A program made the position numbers and the translations under genes. A stretch of DNA of 64,000 bases, from positions 62,001-126,000 of the forward strand of contig CBDHDM010000093.1 of assembly GCA_965261315.1 (NCBI GenBank), read 5' to 3'. This DNA is from Endozoicomonas sp965261315. Lineage in GTDB: Bacteria; Pseudomonadota; Gammaproteobacteria; Pseudomonadales; Endozoicomonadaceae. Shown in pieces: positions 35,739 through 44,866 of the stretch. How positions within the stretch are numbered: position 1 is the stretch's first letter; each line of letters starts with the position of its first letter. The notes under the pieces were generated by a model. It had not been told where the DNA came from, ran no database searches, and was given only the letters and a program-made list of their open reading frames with translations.

Positions 35739-37058
35739 CTAACGACTAGCCACACTTCCTGGAGGCACATAGGGCTCCGGGTACGGCATAAATCCCCCTC
35801 TGTCCCTCGCACAAAGATAGTCCCAGTCATCAGGTAATGACTGCTCAAGAAGCACCAGCCACTGGTCGAGGGAGCAATGCCCAACACAGCCAGGAACCGA
35901 AAAAGGCTCATGATTGAGTGAGAGCGCTATTTCCGGCCGCCCCTCGTTCCAATTCAACTGGACACCAAAATGAGTAGCATAATCAACGATTCTATCTGAA
36001 GGGGCTCCCAGCATCGTCATAATTGCCAGCAAATTACTATCGCTGGCGGAATAAAGAGTCCATCGCTGGCAGGAATGGCAGTTTCCTTTATCTTCCAGAC
36101 ACTGCTGTACACGTTTAAAGTCTCTGATCATCGCTTTTGCCAAAGGAGCACCAATCAACTGGGCAATCTCATAGTTGGCAACAATCCGGCTGACCACCCA
36201 GTTTAGTAATTCCTCCAGCTCAATTGCCTCCTGACTTGTGATACCTTTTGGCATTGGCCGGCGGTGCATTCGATGTATGGCAATTTGATCAATCAGAGGC
36301 ATCAGCGAATAAAGGTTTCCAACGCCATCACCTTCGCCAAGTTCAAACCAGGAAGACAACTGGTCACGGTATTGCTCTTTTTTCCTTAACCAGTCAGCAC
36401 TTTTCTCAAGAGCCTGCACCCGGTGTAAATATCCCGGACATAACCTTTGCGCTGAGAACAGGTCATCACTGGCCAGGGGAGACGCATAAACCGGCGGTAA
36501 CTGAATACCGCCGGGCAAACCAGCATGTCTTGACCGTCCCGGGTAAATACCCTGAAGCAGTGCACTGGCACTTTGGATCGTGCGATCCAGACCTTTGGCA
36601 TAATGTCGGCTGACTTTTGGCGACCAGGAATCGGGTAGCGTTTCAGAAAAATAATGCTGTCGGATTTTCTTTCCCAATAGATAAGCCTGCTCAAGACCTC
36701 CCGTGGTTAATTGACCTGCCCCCTTCGGCCAGTATTGAGCCATATCCCCGAGGTCCCGTGGAGAGCGTTCACCGTGTCTGACAAGGCTGACCAGGTAGTC
36801 AGCCGGTGTTTCCATTTTAAACCCGACATCCGTTGCCTCAACACCAACAGACAGGAAACACAGAGTAAATACGGTTTGAAAGATCAGAAATAACTTTTTA
36901 AAGTCAGACTCGGGCAGACTGCAAATGTGGAAACAGTCACTGGCCCTGTCAATCATATGGCATGACTTGAGATAGTTATTACAAAAGTCAAAAGCCATAA
37001 CCTTTTTTAGACAGTGCACAAGACGACCGTGTCCAAAAGAAAGCGTCTGAAGTTTCAT
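35739..37058 (-). CDS. Histidine-type acid phosphatase family protein, altered HD motif
   Basis: A protein of up to 439 residues in the branch-2 histidine phosphatase family (acid phosphatase/phytase type), normally periplasmic. The RHGxRxP motif is LVRHGERSP (about residue 93) and carries the nucleophile His. A hydrophobic segment (LFLIFQTVFTLCFLSVGVEA) is a likely signal peptide, placed unusually far (about residue 55) from the first ATG, so the true start may be internal. The proton-donor HD motif, expected as HDxxL, reads SDSNLLAIM: the His is a Ser. This could lower or abolish activity. It stands alone, minus strand. Confidence 0.8.
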   Translation of the reverse strand: MKLQTLSFGHGRLVHCLKKVMAFDFCNNYLKSCHMIDRASDCFHICSLPESDFKKLFLIFQTVFTLCFLSVGVEATDVGFKMETPADYLVSLVRHGERSPRDLGDMAQYWPKGAGQLTTGGLEQAYLLGKKIRQHYFSETLPDSWSPKVSRHYAKGLDRTIQSASALLQGIYPGRSRHAGLPGGIQLPPVYASPLASDDLFSAQRLCPGYLHRVQALEKSADWLRKKEQYRDQLSSWFELGEGDGVGNLYSLMPLIDQIAIHRMHRRPMPKGITSQEAIELEELLNWVVSRIVANYEIAQLIGAPLAKAMIRDFKRVQQCLEDKGNCHSCQRWTLYSASDSNLLAIMTMLGAPSDRIVDYATHFGVQLNWNEGRPEIALSLNHEPFSVPGCVGHCSLDQWLVLLEQSLPDDWDYLCARDRGGFMPYPEPYVPPGSVASR

Positions 37059-37125
37059 ATCCTGCCTGCTTGATAATCACATCCAGCAGTCAGGATAGAA
37101 AAAAATTGAAGGGCTGGCTGAAGAA

Positions 37126-38343
37126 TTAACGAATAAACTCAGGAATATCACCTGATAGGCCAGCAGCCTGCTGAACAATCATTTCCTTAATCAAGGGTAA
37201 CCGGTTGGTCAACTTCAGACCGGCATTTCTCATCCATCGAATATTAATGTCATTGGCACCAAACAGATTCTGAAATCCAGTCATAGCAGCCATCACAGAC
37301 GAGTTATGACCTCTGCGACGACGCTGATACCGGTCAAGGATATAAGATGCCCAAAAGTCATCTCCCCGACCGGTAGCTCTTACCAGCTCTTCAGTAAGTA
37401 CAGCGACATCCATAAAGCCCAGGTTAACCCCCTGTCCAGCCAGAGGGTGAATGGTATGTGCAGCATCGCCTATCAGAACAACACCCTGTCGATGGTATTG
37501 GCGGGCGTGACGCTGACGCAGGGGAAACCGGAACCGCTTATCAGCCTTCAGGATTTTTCCAGCTCGACGCTCAAAAGCTCTCTCGAGTTCGCTGCAGAAC
37601 GTTTCGTCACTCAGGGCCTCTATCCTGTCCGCCTCGGCTGGCAGAAGAGACCAGACAATCGAGCAATAATGCCGTCCATCCTGACTCTGAAGGGGCAGAA
37701 ATGCCAATGGACCCGAATCCAGAAAAACCTGCCGTGCCGTATGATGGTGACAGAGTTCGGTCTCAACCGTCGTTACCAGAGCGTGGTGACTATAATCTTT
37801 CTGATTCGATGGAATACCAGACAATTGCCGTAAGCGTGAGTCCGCTCCATCAGCAGCCACCAGCAGAGGGGCATAAAGCGCTTCACCGCTTTGGAGAATG
37901 ACTTCTCCACCCTGTCCGGAAAGCTTGTATTCAAGCTGTGTCTGTTCATCAACGCATTGAACGGTCGAACTGGCCAGCGCTTGTAAAAGCGCATTTCGAA
38001 TCACGTCATTTTCAACAATGTAGCCAAGATTTTTTTGCGGCAGGGATTTGGAGTCAAACTCGATTTGCCCTGTCCCCTCACCATCCCAGACGGTCATATG
38101 AGAGTACGGACACACACGCTGGGCAACCATGCCTTCCCAGGCACCCAGGTATTTGAACAGTTTTACCGATGCCTCAGTCAAAGCACTGACTCTCGGCTGC
38201 CATGGATCCTGCATTGAAAACGAGCTGGCCTGCAATGTCTGCTGCTCTACCAGTACCGTCTGCATACCAGATTGATCAAGAGCCAGAGCCATAGAGGCTC
38301 CCACCATACCTCCACCGACAATAATGACGTCAATTGTCTGCAT
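37126..38343 (-). CDS. ubiI: UbiH/UbiF/VisC-family FAD monooxygenase (UbiI-like)
   Basis: A 405-residue flavoprotein hydroxylase of the ubiquinone pathway, with N-terminal FAD motif IIVGGGMVGASMALAL, the DG segment ADGADSRLR and the FAD-ribose motif GDAAHTIHPLAGQGVNLGFMD. Its place directly downstream of ubiH and ygfB matches E. coli ubiI (visC), which hydroxylates C5 of the ring under aerobic conditions. The frame is intact, unlike the neighbouring ubiH. The symbol rests on synteny; family members are hard to tell apart by eye. Confidence 0.88.
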   Translation of the reverse strand: MQTIDVIIVGGGMVGASMALALDQSGMQTVLVEQQTLQASSFSMQDPWQPRVSALTEASVKLFKYLGAWEGMVAQRVCPYSHMTVWDGEGTGQIEFDSKSLPQKNLGYIVENDVIRNALLQALASSTVQCVDEQTQLEYKLSGQGGEVILQSGEALYAPLLVAADGADSRLRQLSGIPSNQKDYSHHALVTTVETELCHHHTARQVFLDSGPLAFLPLQSQDGRHYCSIVWSLLPAEADRIEALSDETFCSELERAFERRAGKILKADKRFRFPLRQRHARQYHRQGVVLIGDAAHTIHPLAGQGVNLGFMDVAVLTEELVRATGRGDDFWASYILDRYQRRRRGHNSSVMAAMTGFQNLFGANDINIRWMRNAGLKLTNRLPLIKEMIVQQAAGLSGDIPEFIR

Positions 38344-38394
38344 TTGTGATCCCTATTTACCAGGTTCGTGAGCGGCACTTCCGCTCATGGCTGT

Positions 38395-39622
38395 TTATAG
38401 ACCCATTGCCTTGCGGGTAAACCTTGATTTTACCGGGTGACAATAGTCAAGCGTCACCAGACCCAGGTTTCGAACCAGGGCAGAAGTACTGTCGGTACGA
38501 GAGAATAGGTGTATCAGACCATCACAAAAACGACTGGTCATATTTTGATCACTCAGCCGCTGTTGCCAGTAGTCCTGTAATCGACCAAGGTCTCCTACGG
38601 GTATCTTTCGTTCAAGGGAAACTGAGATATTATCTGCCAGTGCAACGGTGTCACGGATAGAGAGGTTATAACCCTGCCCCGCTACCGGGTGTATTGCATG
38701 GGCCGCATTACCCAGAATAACCAGTCCCGGTCTTACCTGCTCCCTGGCTATTCGCATGATTAGTGGATACCGGTCCCGCTTACCCACCGCCAGAAAACGC
38801 CCGGCCCGGTAACCAAACCGTGCCCTGCAACAATGCCAGAAAGTCATCGTCTGCCAGATTATAAATGTTATCTATTTCCTCATCCGGCACCGTCCACACC
38901 AGCCCCATCCGATGCTCAAAATGGTTGTCGGTCGTTAAGGGAAGCAGTGCCATAGGACCTTTACCGGCAAAACGCTCCCAGGCCATACCATTGTGGGGGC
39001 GATCAAGGGCAATATTGGCAATCACGCCATGCTGATGGTAGTCGCGCTGCTCCTGCTCTATTCCCAGCTGCCCCATCAACCCGGAACGACCGCCATCCGC
39101 AAGAACCACCAGTGAAGCTGAAATATCTGAGCTCCCCAGCTGAACCTTCATGCCCCCCGGAACAGGACTCATGCTTTCCACGGCATCCGGGCTGAACATC
39201 GTCACAGCGCCCTGCTTCTGGAAATCGCTTAACCGGTTCAAAAGAACATCACCCAGCACATGATTTTTGACGACATATCCCAATGCAGGAACACCTTCGT
39301 CAGAGGCTTGCAAACGGGAAGCCCCGAAACTGCCTTTATCAGAAACATGAACATGGGTAATGGCTTCAGCCTGATCAATAAGGTCTGGCCACAACCCAAG
39401 CTGATCATAGATACAACAGGTTCCCCATGACAGGGCAGAGGCACGGGCATCAAAGCTCGGAGGAATATCTCTTGGCTGACTCAGGTCATGGGTTTCCACA
39501 AGAGCCAGTCTTAACCCCTGTTGATCTACAACCTTTTCCAATGCACAGGCCAGGCTGGCACCCACCAGTCCAGCACCAATAATCAGAACATCGAAGTCCA
39601 TATTATCTGCAGAATTTTCCAT
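38395..39622 (-). pseudogene. ubiH: 2-octaprenyl-6-methoxyphenol hydroxylase, one frameshift
   Basis: Two overlapping frames make one complete UbiH of about 409 residues. The first (from ATG 39622) has the FAD motif LIIGAGLVGASLACAL and the ADGGRSGLM segment and runs to LADDDFLALLQ. The second carries ARFGYRAGRFLAVG, the motif LGNAAHAIHPVAGQGYNLSIRD and a normal C-terminus at 38395. A single extra G near 38825 (CAGGGCACG where CAGGCACG restores the frame) causes the break. UbiH acts in aerobic ubiquinone synthesis, so a true loss would be costly; a sequence error is plausible. Confidence 0.85.
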
Positions 39623-39668
39623 ACCTCAGTCACCATCATGCCTAGCTGGAACTATGCGTTAATTCGTA

Positions 39669-40304
39669 TCAGTGCAGTGTTTTCAGTATCTCACTTTTAG
39701 CCGAATTTCCCGGCTCACTGGAAGGCTCTTTATCGCTTGATGACTCCGGCTGACACACTTCTGCATATACATTCAACCAGGCCAGGCGCACAAACTCACT
39801 GACTTCTGTATACAGCCTTTCAGACTCTTCGTTCTCTTCAGCCGTTTCAATCAGGCTGATCTCAGCAAAATCACGGAGTACTTCTTCCACCATTTCACTG
39901 ACCTGCCGGTTCTCCAGTCTCTGGCCAAAACCTGAGATAAATGACTGACACCATACACCCAATGACTCAGTCCTGAGCCCCAATGCCTCGTTATCATCAG
40001 GAAGTAGTATGGTTGCGGACAGACTGCCAGACTCAAGCTCATTCCAAGTATGCAAAAATAACTGACTTAATAACTGTCCCGTTGATTCATCAAACGATTT
40101 ATCGCCCGTTTGTTCTGCAAGCTGCTTCAGCCACTGCTGAACATCCGGCTGGCTTCCCGCTGACAACAGGCCGCATAAATAGCCATGAATTTCAGATGGG
40201 TGACTAAGACCACCCAGGTCTGCCACCCGGTCAGCAAGTTCATCGAAGGATACCGCTGCCGGTATATCCCCAGGCTGAGAAGAGAAGGTCATTGTCATCA
40301 ACAT
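39669..40304 (-). CDS. ygfB: YgfB/UPF0149 family protein
   Basis: A 211-residue cytoplasmic protein of the UPF0149 family. Family pattern: SHPSEIHGYLCGLLSAG near residue 35, LFLHTWNELESG, LLPDDNEALGLRTESLGVWCQSFISGFG, and the end segment LAWLNVYAEV. In E. coli ygfB heads the ygfB-pepP-ubiH-ubiI operon; here pepP is missing and ubiH follows after 46 bp. The divergent zapA/6S RNA region expected upstream is also absent, replaced by an IS remnant. Confidence 0.88.
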   Translation of the reverse strand: MLMTMTFSSQPGDIPAAVSFDELADRVADLGGLSHPSEIHGYLCGLLSAGSQPDVQQWLKQLAEQTGDKSFDESTGQLLSQLFLHTWNELESGSLSATILLPDDNEALGLRTESLGVWCQSFISGFGQRLENRQVSEMVEEVLRDFAEISLIETAEENEESERLYTEVSEFVRLAWLNVYAEVCQPESSSDKEPSSEPGNSAKSEILKTLH

Positions 40305-40369
40305 TCCTGATTTAAACTTAGGGGGATTCTAACAGACTTCCCAGGCAAACTTCTTGAGCAAATAAGAGT

Positions 40370-40992
40370 CCTTAACTCCCGCTTAATTTTGAATGAGTGA
40401 GTTTACGGCCTGCACACCGGGCAAAAAAGTATAGTTTTTATACACACCAAAATCTGATTTACAGGATCAGCTTGTGTTCATGGTCGCTCCGTTTATTTTT
40501 TATCCATATTTACATTTACTCGGTGTTTCCCGCGCACAGGCTATCAACGCTTGATTCGCATGAAACTTTTTACAGGGTGGAAATGCTGTATCACGTCGGG
40601 TGCTACTTGTTGGCAAAGGCTGCGGGCAACGGAGTACAGGGCTTTTATAGCATCCGCATTAAAAAGGGTCAGATATTCTCCCATGCGTTTGGAGGAGCGC
40701 ACATCCTCAAGGCCAGGGAGGCTGACTGTTGGTGTGTCTGCACGCAGGTCGGGCAGTTTGAGCTGGTTGGCCAGCCGGGTTATGAACAGACTTCCGGCCA
40801 TGCCAGTCAGCTTGGTATCGGTAAAATCAATCTCGATTTTTTCAGGCTTTGGAATTACCATTTTGTAGCGTCCCTGTGCAGCACCTTATGGGTGCGTTGT
40901 TGTGAACACAGGTATTTTGCCTGAACAGCACAGGGGACGCTCCTTCCAATCCTTCTGCCTTTCTTTTTCAAGTCGTTAAGCGGGAGTTAAGG
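40370..40992. mobile_element. Internally deleted IS (IS1380-like), 17-bp inverted ends
   Basis: The ends are CCTTAACTCCCGCTTAA (40370-40386) and its inverted copy TTAAGCGGGAGTTAAGG (40976-40992). The 623-bp interior holds the 5' part of a transposase gene on the minus strand and, upstream of it, a hairpin AGCGTCCCTGTGC / GCACAGGGGACGCT (40868-40942). The full element should be over 1.5 kb, so most of the gene has been deleted. The next base after the right end starts the large direct repeat copy 2. Confidence 0.7.
40544..40861 (-). pseudogene. Transposase N-terminal fragment (IS1380-like)
   Basis: The 105 residues start MVIPKPEKIEIDFTDTKLTG with MAGSLFITRLANQLKLPDL, resembling the N-terminus of IS1380-type transposases, and stop after HFHPVKSFMRIKR. 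None of the catalytic acidic residues are present, and the middle part appears shortened. It cannot be active. Confidence 0.55.
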
Positions 40993-43210
40993 TCCAGTGA
41001 CACACGAGGCTACCCTATGGCGTTGCGCTCAAATAGACTCTATAAGCAAAATAGCTGGCCATGCACATATCATCGTTCATTTAAAAAACGGATAGAAATA
41101 ACGTCTGGTGAATTTTGGGAAAAGAATGATGCTTAGTTATGAAAACATAAGTTGAGATTATACGCGTTCTATTAATCAAAAGAACTGCTATTAATTTTTT
41201 TAGAGATGAAAAAAATATTTAAGTAAAGAACTGAACTTTTTTTTGACCAAAAAATCCAATTTATAGAAAATCTATTTGATCAGGAGCATATAATATGAGC
41301 GTACCTCAGCAACTTCATGGCCAGAGTGCTGTTGCATTTCAACTTCAAGATCCATCAGCTTTAGATCCATCAGCTTTAAAAGGTGGGAATGTAGATACGA
41401 CACCTGTCAAATTTGATATTAGAGGTGTTACTAAACATCGTGTTAGTAATTATCTGTTAGCATTGGATCCCAGGCAAACTAAAGACTTGGCGCTGGCAAC
41501 TTGTGAGGCATCCAGAGAGTTGCAAGGAGATCAGTGGAATAAATCAAACCTTGTAAAAGACCTCAAAAAACATGACTTGCCGAGAAATTTTAGTCACCGC
41601 AGTGGTCATAATGAAGATAAACTCAGTGCAGTTCTTAATTTATTTAAAGGTGTACAAGAGGAAGCAACAAAGGCTAAAGAAGATGATGATCTGTCTAAAG
41701 CAGAAAAGTTAAAAAACCTTTTACAAGATCCAGCAAGTGTTTTTGTAGGGGGACGGACGTTGTTTATTCAACAAATGGAAAAGTATGAGTCTGAAGTGAA
41801 GGGCTCACCGCAAGCTGGTAATGGTAGCCCCACCCAAGGAAGTCAGGGTGTAAAAGGGCCAGGCTTGTCACCTGCTGAAAATCCACTTTTTGAGGGAAGT
41901 CAAAAACCGCCATTACCTTTAGGTGGGGCTCCAACGAATGAACCTTCAGCACCGCCTAGCTACTATGCTGTACAGGCTGAAAAAATGGCGGAAAGTCAGG
42001 TAGAGAGCTTGGAATCATGGTTTATAGGTGTGAGTTTTCAGATTACTGTTTTGCAGCAAGGACTAGAGACAGATTTTCAAAACCCGGCTTTTAAGAGTGC
42101 TATGAATTGGGTTGACGTTGAATTTAGCCGCATACCCTTACAATCTGTACCAGAAAATTTGAAAGAGAAATATACTGAGGCAAAAGCCAAGTTTGATGTT
42201 CTTCAAAAACAACAGCGGGTAAGTTGTGAGATGCTTTTGGTCAAGGGCTATCATGAGAAAATGGATACGCTGGAGTTGTTAGATGGGAAAGAAAGAAAAC
42301 AAGAGAACCTCCTTGATGTAAAGGCTATTGAGCGAGAGCTTGAAAGTATAGACAGGCAGATTGGGGATCTAAGTTCTTTAGTAGAGGATCAGAAGAAGGC
42401 ACTTCATGATCGAGTGGAAGCATCAAAAGCTCATATAGGTGAATGGAAGACATGTGTTGCTGCTCTCGAGACAATCAAAAACATGACAAGTGACCTCAGT
42501 GGGTTTGCGTATCAAAAATCACCACAGGATATTGAGGCTTTCTCTAAAAGGCTTAATACATTAGATGATTTAATCAGAAGGGTTCCCTCTGGTGAGGGTC
42601 GAACTGATTTAATGAAGCAATCCAGCAAGCTTAGAGATGAGTTTACAGAGATTCAGCAGAAAGTAAAAAAACAACAGTTAATCGATGAGCTTGAAAAAGC
42701 AGAAAAGAACATAAAAGCGCTGGAGCATGAAACTAGCGGTAACCCAGAGCCATACTTGGTTGAGCAAGCCAGCTTAGCATTGGTGACTGCCAGGCCACTA
42801 GTGGTGGATGAAGGAAGGGATGAATATCTTGCTAAACTGAATAGTTTGATGAAAAGGCTGGCAAAGTTTGAAAGCCAGGCAGGTGCTGGACAGACCGCTG
42901 CTTCGAAAATGCAATCTGCTGTTCAGGGAGATGTTAAGGCGTTGATAACAAGCATAGATACATTAATTGACGAAGCTGGTAGCCGATTAAATGGTGCAGA
43001 AAAAATGCGAAAAGTCGTGGCAGGAGCCCCACTCAATCAAACTCATATGGATGAAATTCAAGGTTTTCTAGATCAAATAAGCGAAGAAATACTTCGGATA
43101 AAAGGTTTGGATAATCGGGCTGAGCGAGATCGATTACAAACGATGAATGCCACTTTGCTCTATAGATGGACAGAGCTTCGGGGAGGGGGGGCAAATAACG
43201 GCCAATCCAT
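40993..43210 (+). repeat. Large direct repeat, copy 2
   Basis: Counterpart of 25881-28098 at a constant 15112-base offset, nearly identical including the upstream ~300 bp with the putative promoter. Its left edge coincides exactly with the end of the IS remnant. After 43210 identity falls to a related but diverged helical module and then vanishes. Confidence 0.95.
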
Positions 43211-43796
43211 TGCTGCCAGCACCCAACCTGAGAGTGGTAACGAGGGGCAAACCAAAGTAGATAAAATTACAACAGCTCTGGATGAAGCAGAGGCTCCGAT
43301 CGATGCTTTAGCAAGTAACCCCAACTCTCCAAATAAAAATGACCTTCATACACAAGCCAAAGGCAAACTTGAAAAAGCAACACTTATGCTGGGTAAACTT
43401 ACAGACCCTGCGTTTAAGCCCCAGCGAGCAGAGTTGAATGCAAAACTTACAAATTTGACTGATAGACTGGCAGCTCTTGAAAGGAGTAACAATCAAGGGC
43501 AGGGATTGAGTGAGACCAAAGTTCTCCAGCTAAATAGGAAATTTTTAAGAGGGATCGCTGATGACCTGAATACACGTAATATTGATAGTCTGATATTCTT
43601 AATCGACATCCCTTATCGACACCAAGAACAAATTACACACTCCGCAGATGGGAGCATCAAACTACTCGAATATCTGGAGAGTAAGGTGACCGTTACTGAA
43701 ATGATCGAATTTATGGAATTAATAGGTAGATGTGACATTGCGACAAGGATACGTGAATATCAGGACAATGCTTCCAGTGATTCCGGTAATACCTGA
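41295..43796 (+). CDS. Large helical-repeat effector-like protein, variant 2, with death-fold-like C-terminus
   Basis: An 833-residue paralogue of the 26183 protein. Residues 1-640 are almost the same (linker at 165-226, coiled coils and three helical modules). The fourth module (about 655-728) is homologous but clearly diverged. The C-terminus is wholly different: about residues 738-823 form six short amphipathic helices (LNRKFLRGIADDL, IDSLIFLIDIPY, HQEQITH, SIKLLEYLE, TEMIEFMELIGR, DIATRIREYQ), whose pattern, above all the final E-L-I-G-R-x-D-I-A-x-x-I-x-x-Y, resembles metazoan death-effector/death domains. The last 11 codons overlap the 3' end of the SDR gene on the other strand. There is no signal peptide; secretion is inferred. 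Confidence 0.75.
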   Translation: MSVPQQLHGQSAVAFQLQDPSALDPSALKGGNVDTTPVKFDIRGVTKHRVSNYLLALDPRQTKDLALATCEASRELQGDQWNKSNLVKDLKKHDLPRNFSHRSGHNEDKLSAVLNLFKGVQEEATKAKEDDDLSKAEKLKNLLQDPASVFVGGRTLFIQQMEKYESEVKGSPQAGNGSPTQGSQGVKGPGLSPAENPLFEGSQKPPLPLGGAPTNEPSAPPSYYAVQAEKMAESQVESLESWFIGVSFQITVLQQGLETDFQNPAFKSAMNWVDVEFSRIPLQSVPENLKEKYTEAKAKFDVLQKQQRVSCEMLLVKGYHEKMDTLELLDGKERKQENLLDVKAIERELESIDRQIGDLSSLVEDQKKALHDRVEASKAHIGEWKTCVAALETIKNMTSDLSGFAYQKSPQDIEAFSKRLNTLDDLIRRVPSGEGRTDLMKQSSKLRDEFTEIQQKVKKQQLIDELEKAEKNIKALEHETSGNPEPYLVEQASLALVTARPLVVDEGRDEYLAKLNSLMKRLAKFESQAGAGQTAASKMQSAVQGDVKALITSIDTLIDEAGSRLNGAEKMRKVVAGAPLNQTHMDEIQGFLDQISEEILRIKGLDNRAERDRLQTMNATLLYRWTELRGGGANNGQSIAASTQPESGNEGQTKVDKITTALDEAEAPIDALASNPNSPNKNDLHTQAKGKLEKATLMLGKLTDPAFKPQRAELNAKLTNLTDRLAALERSNNQGQGLSETKVLQLNRKFLRGIADDLNTRNIDSLIFLIDIPYRHQEQITHSADGSIKLLEYLESKVTVTEMIEFMELIGRCDIATRIREYQDNASSDSGNT

Positions 43797-44533
43797 CCAC
43801 CGTCAATGATCAATGTTTGCCCAGTGATAAAACCTGCTTCACGGGATGCAAAAAACAGTGCAGCAAAAGCAATGTCATCGGTAGACCCCAAGCGCTTCAT
43901 GGAGATGGAGTCTTTCATGGTTTTCATATATTCACTGTTCAGTCCATCCAGGCCTTCAGTAGCGATATTGCCGGGTAAAATGGCGTTAATAGTTATACCT
44001 GAGTCGGCGAACTCAATTGCAGCAGTTCTCATAAAACCAAGCATTGCCGCTTTGCTGGCGCCATAGTGTGACCAGCCAGGATAGCCGGTCACAGGTCCGG
44101 TTATGGACGACGTAAGAATAATGCGTCCCTGGTCTGACCTTTTCAGTAATGGTATGGCACTTTTGATGGAATGAAACATCCCTTTGGCATTGGTGTTCAT
44201 GACCGTGTCCCAGTCATCTCCGCTCATCTTATCCAGGCGAGTATTGGGGAAAATTCCGGCATTGCAGCAGAGGATATCAAGCCCTCCAAACACCTCTTCT
44301 GCAAAATTAACGGCTTCTTGAATGGCCTCAGGGTCGGCAGCATCAGCGGTGATAGATTCCGCAGTACCACCTGATGTGCGAATTTCTCTCACGGCAGCTT
44401 GCAGGAAAGATTCCGTCCGCCCTGTTAATAATACTCTGCAGCCATTATCGGCAAACACTCTGGCCATACCTTTGCCAATGCCTTTGCTTGCGCCAGTGAT
44501 CATCACGGAGCGGCCGGAGAGTGCTGTCAGCAT
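43760..44533 (-). CDS. Short-chain dehydrogenase/reductase (FabG-like)
   Basis: A 257-residue classical SDR. NADP-binding TGASKGIGKGMARVF, the NAG motif CCNAGIFPNT, catalytic Ser in LTSSITGP and YxxxK in HYGASKAAM, and a normal C-terminus GQTLIIDGGQVLPESL. ATG 44533 has AAGG about 9 bases upstream and beats the open TTG at 44554. The substrate is unknown. Its 3' end overlaps the convergent effector gene by 37 bp, so the effector's stop lies inside this gene. Confidence 0.88.
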   Translation of the reverse strand: MLTALSGRSVMITGASKGIGKGMARVFADNGCRVLLTGRTESFLQAAVREIRTSGGTAESITADAADPEAIQEAVNFAEEVFGGLDILCCNAGIFPNTRLDKMSGDDWDTVMNTNAKGMFHSIKSAIPLLKRSDQGRIILTSSITGPVTGYPGWSHYGASKAAMLGFMRTAAIEFADSGITINAILPGNIATEGLDGLNSEYMKTMKDSISMKRLGSTDDIAFAALFFASREAGFITGQTLIIDGGQVLPESLEALS

Positions 44534-44866
44534 AACAGGGTACCTTTTTGACAATTGAGCTTGTGCTTAACTAGAGCAGATTATTGAGTTGCTGCCATTA
44601 TTCATTGTCCGGAGTGTAAAGGCCTGAGCTGTAGGCTTAACAAAGGGAAGACAAAGGGACGTCTCATTATGAGAGACTGGTGAATATGGCGTAGTTACAG
44701 GCACTTTTCTCCGCTTTAAAGGGCCGTATCCATACTTTTACACCCATTTTTCCAGCTATAAATGCTGCTAGTCAGGTCTTTGGCATGATTTCTTGCTATT
44801 GACCTGAACTTTTTTCTCGACGAACCTGTCAAAAAGTTTCCAGTGTAATTCCAGAGAGATCGTTCC
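44534..44866. other. Intergenic region between divergent SDR and rmuC
   Basis: No gene is seen. It should contain promoters for both directions; no clear operator or hairpin stands out. Confidence 0.5.

Noticed and set aside
40397..40924. 175-codon plus-strand frame in the IS remnant
   Set aside because: It overlaps the transposase fragment on the other strand and has no recognised features.
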